NCBI GenBank assembly: GCA_037200525.1
Contig: JBBCGG010000001.1
Span: forward strand, 3,588,501-3,652,500
Source of the DNA: Methylocella sp.
Lineage (GTDB): Bacteria; Pseudomonadota; Alphaproteobacteria; Rhizobiales; Beijerinckiaceae
Direction: 5' to 3'
DNA: 64,000 nt
Below are positions 25,933-34,128 of this stretch, piece after piece (the first letter of the stretch is position 1; every line of letters starts with the position of its first letter). The notes under the pieces were generated by a model. It did no database searches and had not been told where the DNA came from. It was given only the letters and a program-made list of their open reading frames with translations. The translations under genes and the position numbers were made by a program.

Positions 25933-27342
25933 CTATTGCCCGGCAAGCGTTACCGATTCGGCGCCGCCAAAATCTTTCAGCTCACCGCCATGCGCCTTCG
26001 CCCAACCTTCCGCATCGCCCTTTAGCAGAAAAGCGTCGATTTCGCCTTTGGGGTTGACAACGAACCAGGCTTGCTCAGCTAACAGCTTGACGCCGCTGCC
26101 GCGGTCCTGTGCGTAAACGGCGACCGCAGACCGACCCTCTTTTTCAAGGCTGGCGAGCGCCTTCAACGCGCCTTCGATAGAGGCGTAATGGCGCACCAGC
26201 GGCTCGCCCTTCAACCATATCGCCGCGGCGCGCTTCGGATCCGTGATGGGCTTGCCGGTGTTCGCATTGTTCGCCTTCAGCGGCTCCGCCGCGTAATTGG
26301 CGAGCTGCGCGTCATAGTCGAGCCCAGACGCTTTAAAGGCTTCGCGAATATAGCGGTCGGTCACGAACGTTTCGATGTCGAGATCGGTATCGGCGCGCTT
26401 CAGGAGCTTCAGCGTTTCGATCGACGTCGCAACAGCTTTGCGATATTCCGGCTTCCAGGTGAGATCGCGCGTTTGCAGGCCAAGCGGCCCGTGGAAGAGA
26501 TAATTTACGGGAGCGTCGACGCCGCTCACTTTGGCGATCAGCTCGCTGTATTTTTCCGGTTGCGCGGCTATCAACTGATTGGCTTCGATTGCCGCGCGCA
26601 GAACGGCGACGACGATTTCAGGATATTTCTCGGCATAGTCGGCATCGACCAGAAGACCGTGGAAGGTCGGCGCATTCGCTTGTGAACCATCGAAAATCTT
26701 GCGCGCGAAACCGCGGAAAGGAAACAGTTCGGCGAAGGGAACGAAATCGGCATGCGCGTCGATCTTATTGCTTTGCAGAGCGGAGCCGGCGACTTCCGGG
26801 GCCTGGGTTGCGATCTTGACATCCTTGTCGACGTCCCACCCCTGCGCTTCGATCGCGCGCAACAACATGCCGTGTGCGGTCGATGCGAAGGGTACGGAGA
26901 TCGTCTTGCCTTTCAAATCGGCCAGCGACTGCGCGGTCGAATCTTTTGGAACCACAATGCCATTGCCGCTGCCTTTGAGACTGCCGGAGAGAACGCTGAT
27001 GAAAAGGCTGCGCCGGCCAGCCTTTTTAAAGGCGACGCCATTGAGCGAGCCCGGGAAATCGGCCATCGCGCCAAAATCCAACTTGCCGGCGACCATTTCA
27101 TTGGTCAGAGGCGCGCCGCTGGTGAAATTTTTCCATTCGATGTCATAGGTCGCGTCCTTATATTTTCCCTCATGAGGCAGATATTTCGGCAATAGATTCT
27201 CTTCGCGAATGACGAGGCCGCCAGCGGCGCAGTTGATCGTCGAATCCTGCGTGCCTATGGCGACGCGGATGGTCTCCGCTTGCGCCGCGCTGCAAAGACC
27301 GATGGCGGCCGATAGGGAAATCAACAGATGGAATAAACGCAT
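25933..27342 (-). CDS. ABC importer periplasmic binding protein (NitT/TauT-like)
   Basis: 469 aa with a signal peptide (LLISLSAAIGLCSAAQA, cleaved before ETIRV). The mature start TIRVAIGTQDSTINCAAGG and later DFGAMADFPGSLNG and PFASTAHGMLLRAI are typical of NMT1/SsuA-type receptors. It is longer than taurine or sulfonate receptors (about 320-350 aa), with roughly 100 extra residues at the C-terminus. The start at 27342 is clear from the signal sequence; an open frame continues upstream but overlaps the permease gene. Last gene of the operon ATPase-Crp-permease-receptor. It should deliver a small anion to the permease. The ligand is unknown; a sulfur compound is suggested by the AprA-like neighbour. 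Confidence 0.85.
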   Translation of the reverse strand: MRLFHLLISLSAAIGLCSAAQAETIRVAIGTQDSTINCAAGGLVIREENLLPKYLPHEGKYKDATYDIEWKNFTSGAPLTNEMVAGKLDFGAMADFPGSLNGVAFKKAGRRSLFISVLSGSLKGSGNGIVVPKDSTAQSLADLKGKTISVPFASTAHGMLLRAIEAQGWDVDKDVKIATQAPEVAGSALQSNKIDAHADFVPFAELFPFRGFARKIFDGSQANAPTFHGLLVDADYAEKYPEIVVAVLRAAIEANQLIAAQPEKYSELIAKVSGVDAPVNYLFHGPLGLQTRDLTWKPEYRKAVATSIETLKLLKRADTDLDIETFVTDRYIREAFKASGLDYDAQLANYAAEPLKANNANTGKPITDPKRAAAIWLKGEPLVRHYASIEGALKALASLEKEGRSAVAVYAQDRGSGVKLLAEQAWFVVNPKGEIDAFLLKGDAEGWAKAHGGELKDFGGAESVTLAGQ

Positions 27343-27392
27343 GGAGGCACCTCGGAAAGAAGGGCGGAAACAGTATCGGCGCAATCGCCGCC

Positions 27393-28340
27393 TCACAGTG
27401 GTTTGTTGATGGAATGCCAAGGCGTCGCCCATGCGCCGAGGGCGCGGACAATGGCGCTGCTCGCCATGCCGAGGCCGCCGATAATCAGCATGCCGACGAT
27501 GATGTCTGGATAATTTTGCAGCGTGTAGGCTTCCCAGGTGAAATAGCCGATGCCGAACTGGCCGGAGATCATCTCGGCTGTCACGAGACAGAACCAGGCG
27601 GTCCCCATGCCGATTGCGAGACCGGTGATGATGGAGGGGAGAGCGCCCGGCAGAACGACCTCGCGGAGAATAGCGCTCGCCCCGGCGCCGAGGCTGCGCG
27701 CAGAGGCGATCAGTCTTTGATCGACCGCTTCGACGCCATGAATGGTATTGAGAAGAATGGGAAAAAACGCGCCCGTGAACGTAATGAAGATCATCGAAAG
27801 TTCGGACGATGGAAACATAAGGACGGAGAGAGGAATCCAGGCAACCGCAGGAATTGGGCGGATCAGTTCGAGGGGCGCGAGGAAAATATCTTCGGCCCAT
27901 TTCGAACGGGCGACTGCAAGGCCAAGCCCAATTCCCGCGACCGCCGCCGCGAGAAAGCCGGACAAGACCCGAAAGAGGCTGCTGGCAAGGTGCGCTAGCA
28001 GCTTGGGGGAGTGCAGAAGCGCCAATGCCGCGGCAAAAACGTCGGTCGGCGATGGCATGGTCGCGAATGTGACAAAGCCGAGATTCAAACGGTGAACGGC
28101 GGCGAATTGCCAGAGGATGATCGCCAAGGCGATCGAAGCAAACCGCAGCCGCCAACGCCGCGTCGCATCCGCGCGCGAACGCGGCGCGTCCTGCCGCCGG
28201 GGAGCATCGCGCCCTTCCGCCGCCGCCGCATCCGTCGATAGATTGACCACTTTGGCCTCAATGAGCAAGTTTCGAAGAGGAAGCGGCTTTCGCGCCGCCG
28301 TTGGAAAGAGTAGCCGGTCGGCCAAACCGATTTGCGCCAA
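27393..28340 (-). CDS. ABC importer permease (SsuC/TauC-like)
   Basis: 315 aa inner-membrane permease. About six hydrophobic segments are visible, starting with FASIALAIILWQFAAV near residue 67. The EAA coupling loop lies in SARSLGAGASAILREVVLPGALP near residue 215, as in NitT/TauT permeases. The N-terminal 60 residues are Arg/Ala-rich and cytoplasmic, longer than usual. Same operon as the ATPase and receptor; the gap to the receptor gene is 50 bases. It forms a homodimeric pore with two ATPase subunits. Confidence 0.85.
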   Translation of the reverse strand: MAQIGLADRLLFPTAARKPLPLRNLLIEAKVVNLSTDAAAAEGRDAPRRQDAPRSRADATRRWRLRFASIALAIILWQFAAVHRLNLGFVTFATMPSPTDVFAAALALLHSPKLLAHLASSLFRVLSGFLAAAVAGIGLGLAVARSKWAEDIFLAPLELIRPIPAVAWIPLSVLMFPSSELSMIFITFTGAFFPILLNTIHGVEAVDQRLIASARSLGAGASAILREVVLPGALPSIITGLAIGMGTAWFCLVTAEMISGQFGIGYFTWEAYTLQNYPDIIVGMLIIGGLGMASSAIVRALGAWATPWHSINKPL

Positions 28341-28383
28341 TTAATTGCGGCGATTTCGGCAAATCGCGCCGGGTCCAGCTCTG

Positions 28384-29157
28384 CTAAGGCGTGTGCCGGC
28401 GGTTCTCGCTCGCATCGCCGTCTCCGCAGCCGGCGAACCGCCGCAGTCTTTGCTCATCTCGCACGATAAATTGCGCCGGACGGACATCGATCATGCCCTG
28501 CGCGCAGAGGCGCTCCAGCGTCGTCGTCACCCATTGCCGGGTGGCGCCGACCATTTTTGCCAGATCTTCATGGGTCAGCGTGCGCGAAACGACAACGCCT
28601 TCCTTGCATCGCCGGCCATCGCGATCAGCCATCAGCACGAGCAATTGCGCGAGGCGTTCGGAAGCCGACCGCGTGCCGAGCATATGGATCATCGCCGAAT
28701 AACATTTGCCTTTGTGCTCCAGCGCCTCGACAAGGGCGATTGCTAGATTTGGAATCTCGCGCATCAGGCGGCGCAATTCGGTGCCCCGAACATGGAGAAC
28801 CTGAGTCGGCCGCATCGCCCTGCCGGACCACATATGCGGGCCGCCTCCGAAAATTTCGGGACCGCCGACGAAATTGCCGGGGGCCCAATAGGCCAGCGTG
28901 ATCTCGCGCCCGGACGGCGACGCGTAATAGCTGCGGACTTCCCCGGCGAGGATGACGAACATGCCTTCATGCCGCTCGCCCTGCTGAAACACGTCCTCGC
29001 CCGCTCGAAACTGCAGCAAAGTGGAAACGGCGCGGAGACGACCGCTTTCCTCAAGCGTTAAACTGGCGAAAAGATTGGGCGCGCCGGCGTCGCGGTGGTC
29101 GCTCTCGCAAAGATAAAGCGACGGCCCACGCTCTTGGGCAGGTTCCGAACGGGTCAT
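28384..29157 (-). CDS. Crp/Fnr family transcriptional regulator
   Basis: 257 aa from ATG 29157, which overlaps the ATPase stop (ATGA). The cyclic-nucleotide-like sensor domain spans about residues 30-150 (LLQFRAGEDVFQQGERHEGMF, PGNFVGGPEIFGGG). The C-terminal HTH reads TLTHEDLAKMVGATRQWVTTTLERL. No N-terminal cysteine cluster of FNR type is present; a single Cys is near residue 17, so oxygen sensing through an Fe-S cluster is unlikely. It lies inside the transporter operon, between ATPase and permease, so it probably controls the divergent promoter at 29973-30137. The effector is unknown. Confidence 0.87.
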   Translation of the reverse strand: MTRSEPAQERGPSLYLCESDHRDAGAPNLFASLTLEESGRLRAVSTLLQFRAGEDVFQQGERHEGMFVILAGEVRSYYASPSGREITLAYWAPGNFVGGPEIFGGGPHMWSGRAMRPTQVLHVRGTELRRLMREIPNLAIALVEALEHKGKCYSAMIHMLGTRSASERLAQLLVLMADRDGRRCKEGVVVSRTLTHEDLAKMVGATRQWVTTTLERLCAQGMIDVRPAQFIVRDEQRLRRFAGCGDGDASENRRHTP

Positions 29158-29972
29158 TGCTCTGCTCCCTGCGCATCGAAGGCGCGCTGGCTCTGTCGCC
29201 GGATGAGCCGCAGGCATTCCTGCTTGGCCTGCGCGAATGCCGGCAAGGCGAATACATCGTCAGGACGCGGGCGCGGCAGGTCAACGGCGAGATCGCGCAG
29301 AATGCGCGCCGGCGCGGCGCTGATCACCAGCACGCGATCGGCGAGAAACAAGGCTTCATCGACGTCGTGGGTAACGAAAATCACCGCCCCGCCCAGCTTT
29401 GCCCATAGCCGCAAAAGGCTTGCCTGCATCAAAGTGCGGGTCTGCGCGTCGAGCGCCCCAAAAGGCTCGTCCATCAACAGCACGCTTGGATGATTGACCA
29501 GCGCACGCGCTATGCCGACGCGCTGTTGCATGCCGCCGGACAATGTCGCGGGATATTTATCGGCAAAGGCGCCGAGGCCGACGAGCTCGATATGTTCACG
29601 GGCCCGTCGCCGCGCCGCCTCGCGCGTTTCCCCCTGCATGCGCGGCCCGAAAGCGACATTTTCAAGTACGGTCTTCCAGGGAAACAGGGAATATTGCTGA
29701 AACACCATGCCCCGGTCGGCGCCAGGGCCGCGCACGACGCGATCATCGACGATGATCTGGCCGGCGCTCGGCGTGACGAATCCCGCGATGGCGTTAAGAA
29801 CAGTGGATTTGCCGCATCCGGAGGGACCGAGCAGACAGACGAATTCCCCCGGCGCAATGTCGAGATTGAAGCCGTCGACCGCCATTCTGTCGCCGAACGA
29901 GATTGAAAGGTCTTGGATCTGAACGCGACCTCGAGCCGGCGTCGCCGAAAGGTCCCCTGCGAGCGCAGTCAT
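29154..29972 (-). CDS. ABC importer ATPase (SsuB/TauB-like)
   Basis: 272 aa. Walker A is LGPSGCGKST near residue 54, the Q-loop VFQQYSLFPW, the signature LSGGMQQRV, Walker B SVLLMDEPFGALD, and the H-loop VTHDVDEAL. This matches nitrate/sulfonate/taurine importer ATPases. First gene of the leftward operon, starting 165 bases from the divergent flavoprotein gene. Energises uptake through the permease at 27393-28340. Confidence 0.9.
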   Translation of the reverse strand: MTALAGDLSATPARGRVQIQDLSISFGDRMAVDGFNLDIAPGEFVCLLGPSGCGKSTVLNAIAGFVTPSAGQIIVDDRVVRGPGADRGMVFQQYSLFPWKTVLENVAFGPRMQGETREAARRRAREHIELVGLGAFADKYPATLSGGMQQRVGIARALVNHPSVLLMDEPFGALDAQTRTLMQASLLRLWAKLGGAVIFVTHDVDEALFLADRVLVISAAPARILRDLAVDLPRPRPDDVFALPAFAQAKQECLRLIRRQSQRAFDAQGAEQ

Positions 29973-30137
29973 GCTTCCCTCTGGAGCGGTCTCAAGCCGC
30001 GAGCTTGAGTGGTTATTTATCTAGATCTAATCCAGTTATATTCTATAAATTTTATAAATTAAAGATGCATGGCAATTTGTTGCCTGACAAGCCGCGAGTC
30101 TGGGCGTCAGGGTGAGGCTGGACATTTGGAGGGCCCG
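29973..30137. promoter_or_regulatory. Divergent promoter region of transporter and flavoprotein operons
   Basis: A 165-base gap between ATG 29972 (leftward) and ATG 30138 (rightward). It holds an AT-rich core at about 30013-30064, including ATCTAGAT and TATAAATTTTATAA, in an otherwise GC-rich region. No classic FNR/CRP half-sites (TTGAT or TGTGA pairs) are obvious. Both operons probably start here, under the Crp/Fnr protein of the leftward operon. Confidence 0.5.
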
Positions 30138-31907
30138 ATGGGCGAACTTGACGGCGAGGCCAACGAATTTGAGGCCGACGTGCTGGTGATCGGCGGCGGC
30201 ACAGCCGGCCCGATGGCCGCCTATAAGGCCAAAGCTGCAAATCCGGCGCTGAAAGTCGTTCTGCTGGAAAAAGCCAACGTCAAACGCTCTGGCGCCATCG
30301 CCATCGGCATGGACGGCTTGAACAATGCCGTGGTGCCAGGCTTCGCGACGCCGGAGCAATATGTTCGCGAGATCACCATAGCCAATGACGGCATCGTCTA
30401 TCAGAAGGCCGTTCTCGCCTATGCGGAGCGCTCTTTCGACATGATCCGCGAGCTCGACGAGTGGGGCGTCAAATTTCAGAAGGACGAGAACGGCGACTAC
30501 GACGTCAAGAAAGTGCATCATCTCGGCGCCTATGTTCTGCCGATGCCCGATGGCGCCAATGTGAAGAAGATCCTTTACCGGCGGCTGCGGCAGGCGCGAG
30601 TGCTGATCTCCAACCGCTTCATGGCGACGCGGCTTCTGAAAGGCGAGGACGGAAGCATCGCCGGCGCAATAGCGGTGAACAGCCGCACAGCGGAAATTCT
30701 CGTCATTCGCGCCAAATCCGTCATTCTCGCGGCGGGCGCGGCCGGGCGTCTTGGTCTGCCGGCCTCAGGTTATCTCTGGGGCACGTATGAGAACCCGACC
30801 AATTCCGGCGACGGCTACGCCATGGCTTACCACGCCGGCGCAGAGCTCACGAATCTCGAATGCTTTCAGATCAATCCGCTCATCAAGGATTACAACGGCC
30901 CGGCCTGCGCTTATGTCGGCGGCCCGTTCGGCGCCTATACGGCCAATAGCGCGGGGGCCCGCTTCATCGACTGCGATTATTGGTCCGGGCAGATGATGCT
31001 CGAATTCTACAAAGAGCTGCAGGGCGGCAAAGGGCCGGTCTTTCTGAAATTCAATCATCTCGCGCCCGAAACCGTCGCCGAGATCGAGAGCATTCTACAC
31101 AAGGTCGAGCGTCCCTCGCGCGGGATCTTTCATCAAGGCCGTGGCACGGACTATCGCAGCGACATGGTGGAAATGCATATTTCCGAGATTGGCCTCTGCT
31201 CCGGCCATAGCGCATCGGGCGTATTTGTCGACGAGCATGCGCGCACCACCGTTCCCGGTCTTTACGCGGCAGGCGATATGGCGAGCGTGCCGCATAATTA
31301 CATGCTCGGCGCTTTCGTGAACGGCGCCATAGCCGGCGAGGATGCGTCGGCCTATGCCGCCGAGCGGCCCCTTCCCAACTATGACTATGGGCAGCTTGAC
31401 GCCGAGCGGCAGCGCGTGCTGGCTCCGCTGAAGATCGAGGATGGACTGCCGGCAAATCAAGTCGAGTATAAGCTCAGGCGTTTCGTCAATGACTATCTGC
31501 AGCCGCCGAAAGTCACGCGCAAATATGAGATCGCTCAAGCGCGCTTTGCTGAAATTCGCGCCGATCTGCCTCGCCTAATGGCGCGTGATCCGCACGAACT
31601 GCTGCGAGCGTTGGAGGTTCACTCGATCCTCGATTGCGCCGACATGGCGGCGGCGGCCTCGCTCTATCGCACCGAAAGCCGCTGGGGCCTCTATCATTGG
31701 CGGCTCGACTATCCTGATCAGAACGACGCCGACTGGTTTTGCCATGTGCAGCTGTACAAGAACGCCGACGGCGAGATGGCTTGTCGCAAGCGGCCGGTCG
31801 ACCCCTACGTCGTGCCGATCAACGCCCAGGAAAAGGACGCCTATCACCGCCTGCGCATCCCGGCCGACGGTCATCCGCAAGAGTTAGAGGTTCAGCCATG
31901 CCCATAG
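30138..31907 (+). CDS. Adenylylsulfate-reductase-alpha-like FAD oxidoreductase
   Basis: 589 aa flavoprotein of the fumarate reductase/AprA superfamily. The FAD fold is VLVIGGGTAGPMAAYKAKAA near residue 15. A second FAD contact is VPGLYAAGDMASVPHNYM near residue 375, and the cap region carries SEIGLCSGHSASGVFVDE, positioned like the GSHAS segment of AprA. In APS reductase this subunit reduces APS to sulfite and AMP; in SDH/FRD relatives it oxidises or reduces a dicarboxylate. A partner ferredoxin of AprB type starts inside its stop, favouring an AprA-type electron path. Substrate unknown. ATG 30138 has GGAGGG 6 bases upstream. Divergent to an ABC importer. Confidence 0.8.
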   Translation: MGELDGEANEFEADVLVIGGGTAGPMAAYKAKAANPALKVVLLEKANVKRSGAIAIGMDGLNNAVVPGFATPEQYVREITIANDGIVYQKAVLAYAERSFDMIRELDEWGVKFQKDENGDYDVKKVHHLGAYVLPMPDGANVKKILYRRLRQARVLISNRFMATRLLKGEDGSIAGAIAVNSRTAEILVIRAKSVILAAGAAGRLGLPASGYLWGTYENPTNSGDGYAMAYHAGAELTNLECFQINPLIKDYNGPACAYVGGPFGAYTANSAGARFIDCDYWSGQMMLEFYKELQGGKGPVFLKFNHLAPETVAEIESILHKVERPSRGIFHQGRGTDYRSDMVEMHISEIGLCSGHSASGVFVDEHARTTVPGLYAAGDMASVPHNYMLGAFVNGAIAGEDASAYAAERPLPNYDYGQLDAERQRVLAPLKIEDGLPANQVEYKLRRFVNDYLQPPKVTRKYEIAQARFAEIRADLPRLMARDPHELLRALEVHSILDCADMAAAASLYRTESRWGLYHWRLDYPDQNDADWFCHVQLYKNADGEMACRKRPVDPYVVPINAQEKDAYHRLRIPADGHPQELEVQPCP

Positions 31908-32131
31908 GCGAAAACGCGTCGAAGATGCCCGTCGAGATTGACGCCAACAAATGCATCGCGGATAAGGGATGCACGGTCTGCATTGACGTTTGCCCGCTCG
32001 ACGTCTTGCAAATCAACCCGGCCAACGGCAAAGCCCATATGCGCTATGACGAATGCTGGTATTGCATGCCCTGCGCGCTGGATTGCCCGACCAAAGCCGT
32101 GACGGTTAATATCCCTTATTTACTACGATGA
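31898..32131 (+). CDS. Two-cluster 4Fe-4S ferredoxin, AprB-like
   Basis: 77 aa. Cysteines at 19, 25, 28 and 32 (C-x5-C-x2-C-x3-CP) and at 53, 56, 59 and 63 (C-x2-C-x2-C-x3-CP) would hold two [4Fe-4S] clusters. The wide first spacing and the Trp in ECWYCMPCALDC resemble the beta subunit of APS reductase. AprB is about 150 aa and wraps around AprA with a C-terminal tail; here the tail is missing and the protein ends NIPYLLR. It overlaps the flavoprotein stop by 10 bases and precedes the HEAT gene by 1 base, so expression is coupled. It likely carries electrons to or from the flavin. Confidence 0.87.
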   Translation: MPIGENASKMPVEIDANKCIADKGCTVCIDVCPLDVLQINPANGKAHMRYDECWYCMPCALDCPTKAVTVNIPYLLR

Positions 32132-32132
32132 G

Positions 32133-33140
32133 ATGATGGCGGATCAACCTTTCTTTGAGGATGTCGACGCGGATTTTGACGATCTCGCGCAACGCCTTTC
32201 GAGCGCGGACGCCGGGCTGCGCCGCGTTGCGGCGATGGAGCTTGCCGAGACGGCGGCCCCCGAGGCCGAGCCTCTGCTCATTACGGCTCTGTCTGATAGC
32301 GAGGCCAGCGTTCGACGCGAGGCCGCGCTTGGGCTGGAACAATTCGACGGGCTGGCCGCTGCCGCTGCGCTCGCCAAGGCGTTGCTCGATGCAGACGCGG
32401 GGGTGGCGCAGGCGGCGGCGCAAAGTCTCGCCGAATTAAAATCGCCGCAAGCGGCGCCGCCGCTGCTTGCGCTCGTCGGCCATCCGAGCGCCGAGGTGCG
32501 CATTGCGGTCTGGCGCGGCCTGCGCGATCTGCGCGCCGAACCGGCTCTCGTCCCTGCCCTTGCGGCGCTGCGCGACTTTGATGCGCGCGTGCGGCGCGAG
32601 GCCGTCAGCGTGCTCGGCTATCTCAAGAATGAAGCGGCGCTCCCGGCTCTGATCGAGGCGAGCCGCGATGAAGATCCTGAGGTGCGGCGGGCGGCGGTTT
32701 CCGCGCTGGCCTTTGCGCCGCAGGAAGCAACTACGCCAACTGTGCTGGCGCGGCTGTCGGATGACAATTGGCAGGTGCGCGAGAGCGCCGCCGTGGTTGC
32801 CGGCAGGGTCAGGGCGGCAGGCGCCGTTCGCGGCCTCATCGACCGTCTTTCCGATGAGTTCTGGCAGGTTCAGGGCAAAGCCGCTGCTGCGCTTGGCAAA
32901 CTCAGATCGATCGAGTCAATTCCGGCTCTCGGAACGCTTCTCTCGTCGCCGATCAGCAATCTGCGCAAAGACGCGGTTGGAGCGCTCGGCGAAATCGGCC
33001 ATCGCGATGCGCTTCCTTTTCTTGACAAGGCGCTGGAGGATGAAGATCCAGACGTCCGTAAGATCGCTCGCTGGGCGATTGGCCTCGTCCATGCCGCATC
33101 AGATGCTGACCGCCGCGAGCGCCCGCGTTTTGATAGTTAG
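32133..33140 (+). CDS. HEAT-repeat (PBS lyase-type) protein
   Basis: 335 aa formed almost wholly of about 10 HEAT-like repeats of roughly 31 residues. Repeats show the pattern L..DS.A.VR..AA.AL (for example SDSEASVRREAALGLEQF, RDEDPEVRRAAVSALAF, EDEDPDVRKIARWAIGL). HEAT solenoids bind proteins and lack enzyme motifs. Being one base after the ferredoxin gene, it is likely a scaffold, maturation factor or third subunit of the flavoprotein-ferredoxin complex. A second Met at position 2 leaves the exact start open. Confidence 0.83.
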   Translation: MMADQPFFEDVDADFDDLAQRLSSADAGLRRVAAMELAETAAPEAEPLLITALSDSEASVRREAALGLEQFDGLAAAAALAKALLDADAGVAQAAAQSLAELKSPQAAPPLLALVGHPSAEVRIAVWRGLRDLRAEPALVPALAALRDFDARVRREAVSVLGYLKNEAALPALIEASRDEDPEVRRAAVSALAFAPQEATTPTVLARLSDDNWQVRESAAVVAGRVRAAGAVRGLIDRLSDEFWQVQGKAAAALGKLRSIESIPALGTLLSSPISNLRKDAVGALGEIGHRDALPFLDKALEDEDPDVRKIARWAIGLVHAASDADRRERPRFDS

Positions 33141-33149
33141 GGCGAATGA

Positions 33150-33242
33150 TTAGCGCTGCATCTTCGCGGCAATGTGAGCCGCCGAGCCGCTCGCAACAAA
33201 AGCCGCAACGATCACGCTTTCCAAGATGCTTCTAGCCATCAT
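33150..33242 (-). CDS. Small hydrophobic peptide (30 aa)
   Basis: A short frame reading MMARSILESVIVAAFVASGS and ending AAKMQR, mostly one hydrophobic helix. AAGGAG precedes the two start codons by 3 and 6 bases, a strong binding site for such a short frame. It converges with the HEAT gene, stopping 9 bases beyond it. No homologue can be checked here; a membrane micropeptide is possible. Confidence 0.45.
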   Translation of the reverse strand: MMARSILESVIVAAFVASGSAAHIAAKMQR

Positions 33243-33346
33243 GTGCTCCTTCGCCTTCGTCGCTTTGTGAATGTCGGGGCAGACGCGTTGCGGCTTTAGA
33301 AAGACGCGGTGCGGGCTTCACATTCATTTGCAGCGACTCCAGGCGC

Positions 33347-33733
33347 CTATAAGGTCTTGGGTTCGCCAGAGCCGTGAAGCGAGCGGTAGTCGGCCAAATG
33401 TTTGGCTACTATTGCAGATCGGTCCAACGCGGCGGCGTAAGCTTCTTCGCGCTCAGTCAAGACGGCGGCGGGAGCGCGTTCGCTCTCGGCCTCGCGAAGA
33501 TTGAGCGCAGCGGCTTCCACATCGTCCCAGGCATCTGCCGCCGCGGCCATCAAATCAGCCCTCCGACGCGCCGATCGCTCCTTCGCGAAATATCCGTACA
33601 CGATCACGCCAAGAAACGCCGCAGGAAGCGAAACGAATATCGGAATGTCGAACCATATATCTGCAGCGGCGAGAGCGACGATCCACAACGCTATTCGCGC
33701 CGCCTCGCTCCTAACTAGTGCACGCGCATCCAT
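33347..33733 (-). CDS. Small membrane protein, unknown function
   Basis: 128 aa. Two probable membrane helices lie in residues 13-50 (IALWIVALAAADIWF and FVSLPAAFLGVIVYGYF). A positively charged stretch follows (KERSARRRADL), then an Ala/Glu-rich coiled region (AADAWDDVEAAALNLREAES). I recognise no named family. The start has a GGAGAGA upstream. It stands alone between the micropeptide and a possible 44-codon frame on the same strand. Confidence 0.6.
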   Translation of the reverse strand: MDARALVRSEAARIALWIVALAAADIWFDIPIFVSLPAAFLGVIVYGYFAKERSARRRADLMAAAADAWDDVEAAALNLREAESERAPAAVLTEREEAYAAALDRSAIVAKHLADYRSLHGSGEPKTL

Positions 33734-33811
33734 CGGTCTCTCCTCAATGAAACCATTCGCATCATCTTCGTCCGGCGCGCTACGCCCGGCCTCAGGCGCA
33801 GGGGCTTTCTG

Positions 33812-33946
33812 CTATTTTTGATTGCGATGAACAATCCGATCAAGCTCCTTCGCACTTAGTTGCGACAAAGGCTTGTCATCGGCTGGCGCGCCGGAAGATG
33901 TCGACGGTTCGATTCCGTCGAGATCCGCCAAATTTTTTGGTAACAT
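33812..33946 (-). CDS. Possible small protein (44 aa)
   Basis: The frame MLPKNLADLDGIEPSTSSG continues to LSQLSAKELDRIVHRNQK, with a charged amphipathic end typical of real small proteins. There is no good ribosome binding site. The DNA includes GGTTCGATTCCGTC, which mimics a tRNA T-arm, but no tRNA surrounds it. Low confidence. Confidence 0.3.
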   Translation of the reverse strand: MLPKNLADLDGIEPSTSSGAPADDKPLSQLSAKELDRIVHRNQK

Positions 33947-34128
33947 CAAATAGTTAGAGCCGGACCAAGCAGAAGCTTGGCTTAGCTCGCCGTGGGTCCG
34001 CGCGGCGATTGATTGCGCGGCATTGTAATCACCTCATTGGGTCATGACGGCATAATCTGACCCAGCTAAAAATCCAGCGCCTCTTCAACATGGCTTGCGC
34101 CGCCAAAATTCGAGAGCTCGAGCGACCG

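Noticed and set aside
27343-28155. Long upstream extension of the binding-protein frame
   Set aside because: It lies across the permease gene in another frame, and the signal peptide clearly starts at 27342.
33890-33931. tRNA-like T-arm GACGG-TTCGATT-CCGTC followed by GAGATCCGCCA
   Set aside because: No anticodon or D-arm and no pairing acceptor strand upstream; the bases fit a 44-codon minus-strand frame instead.
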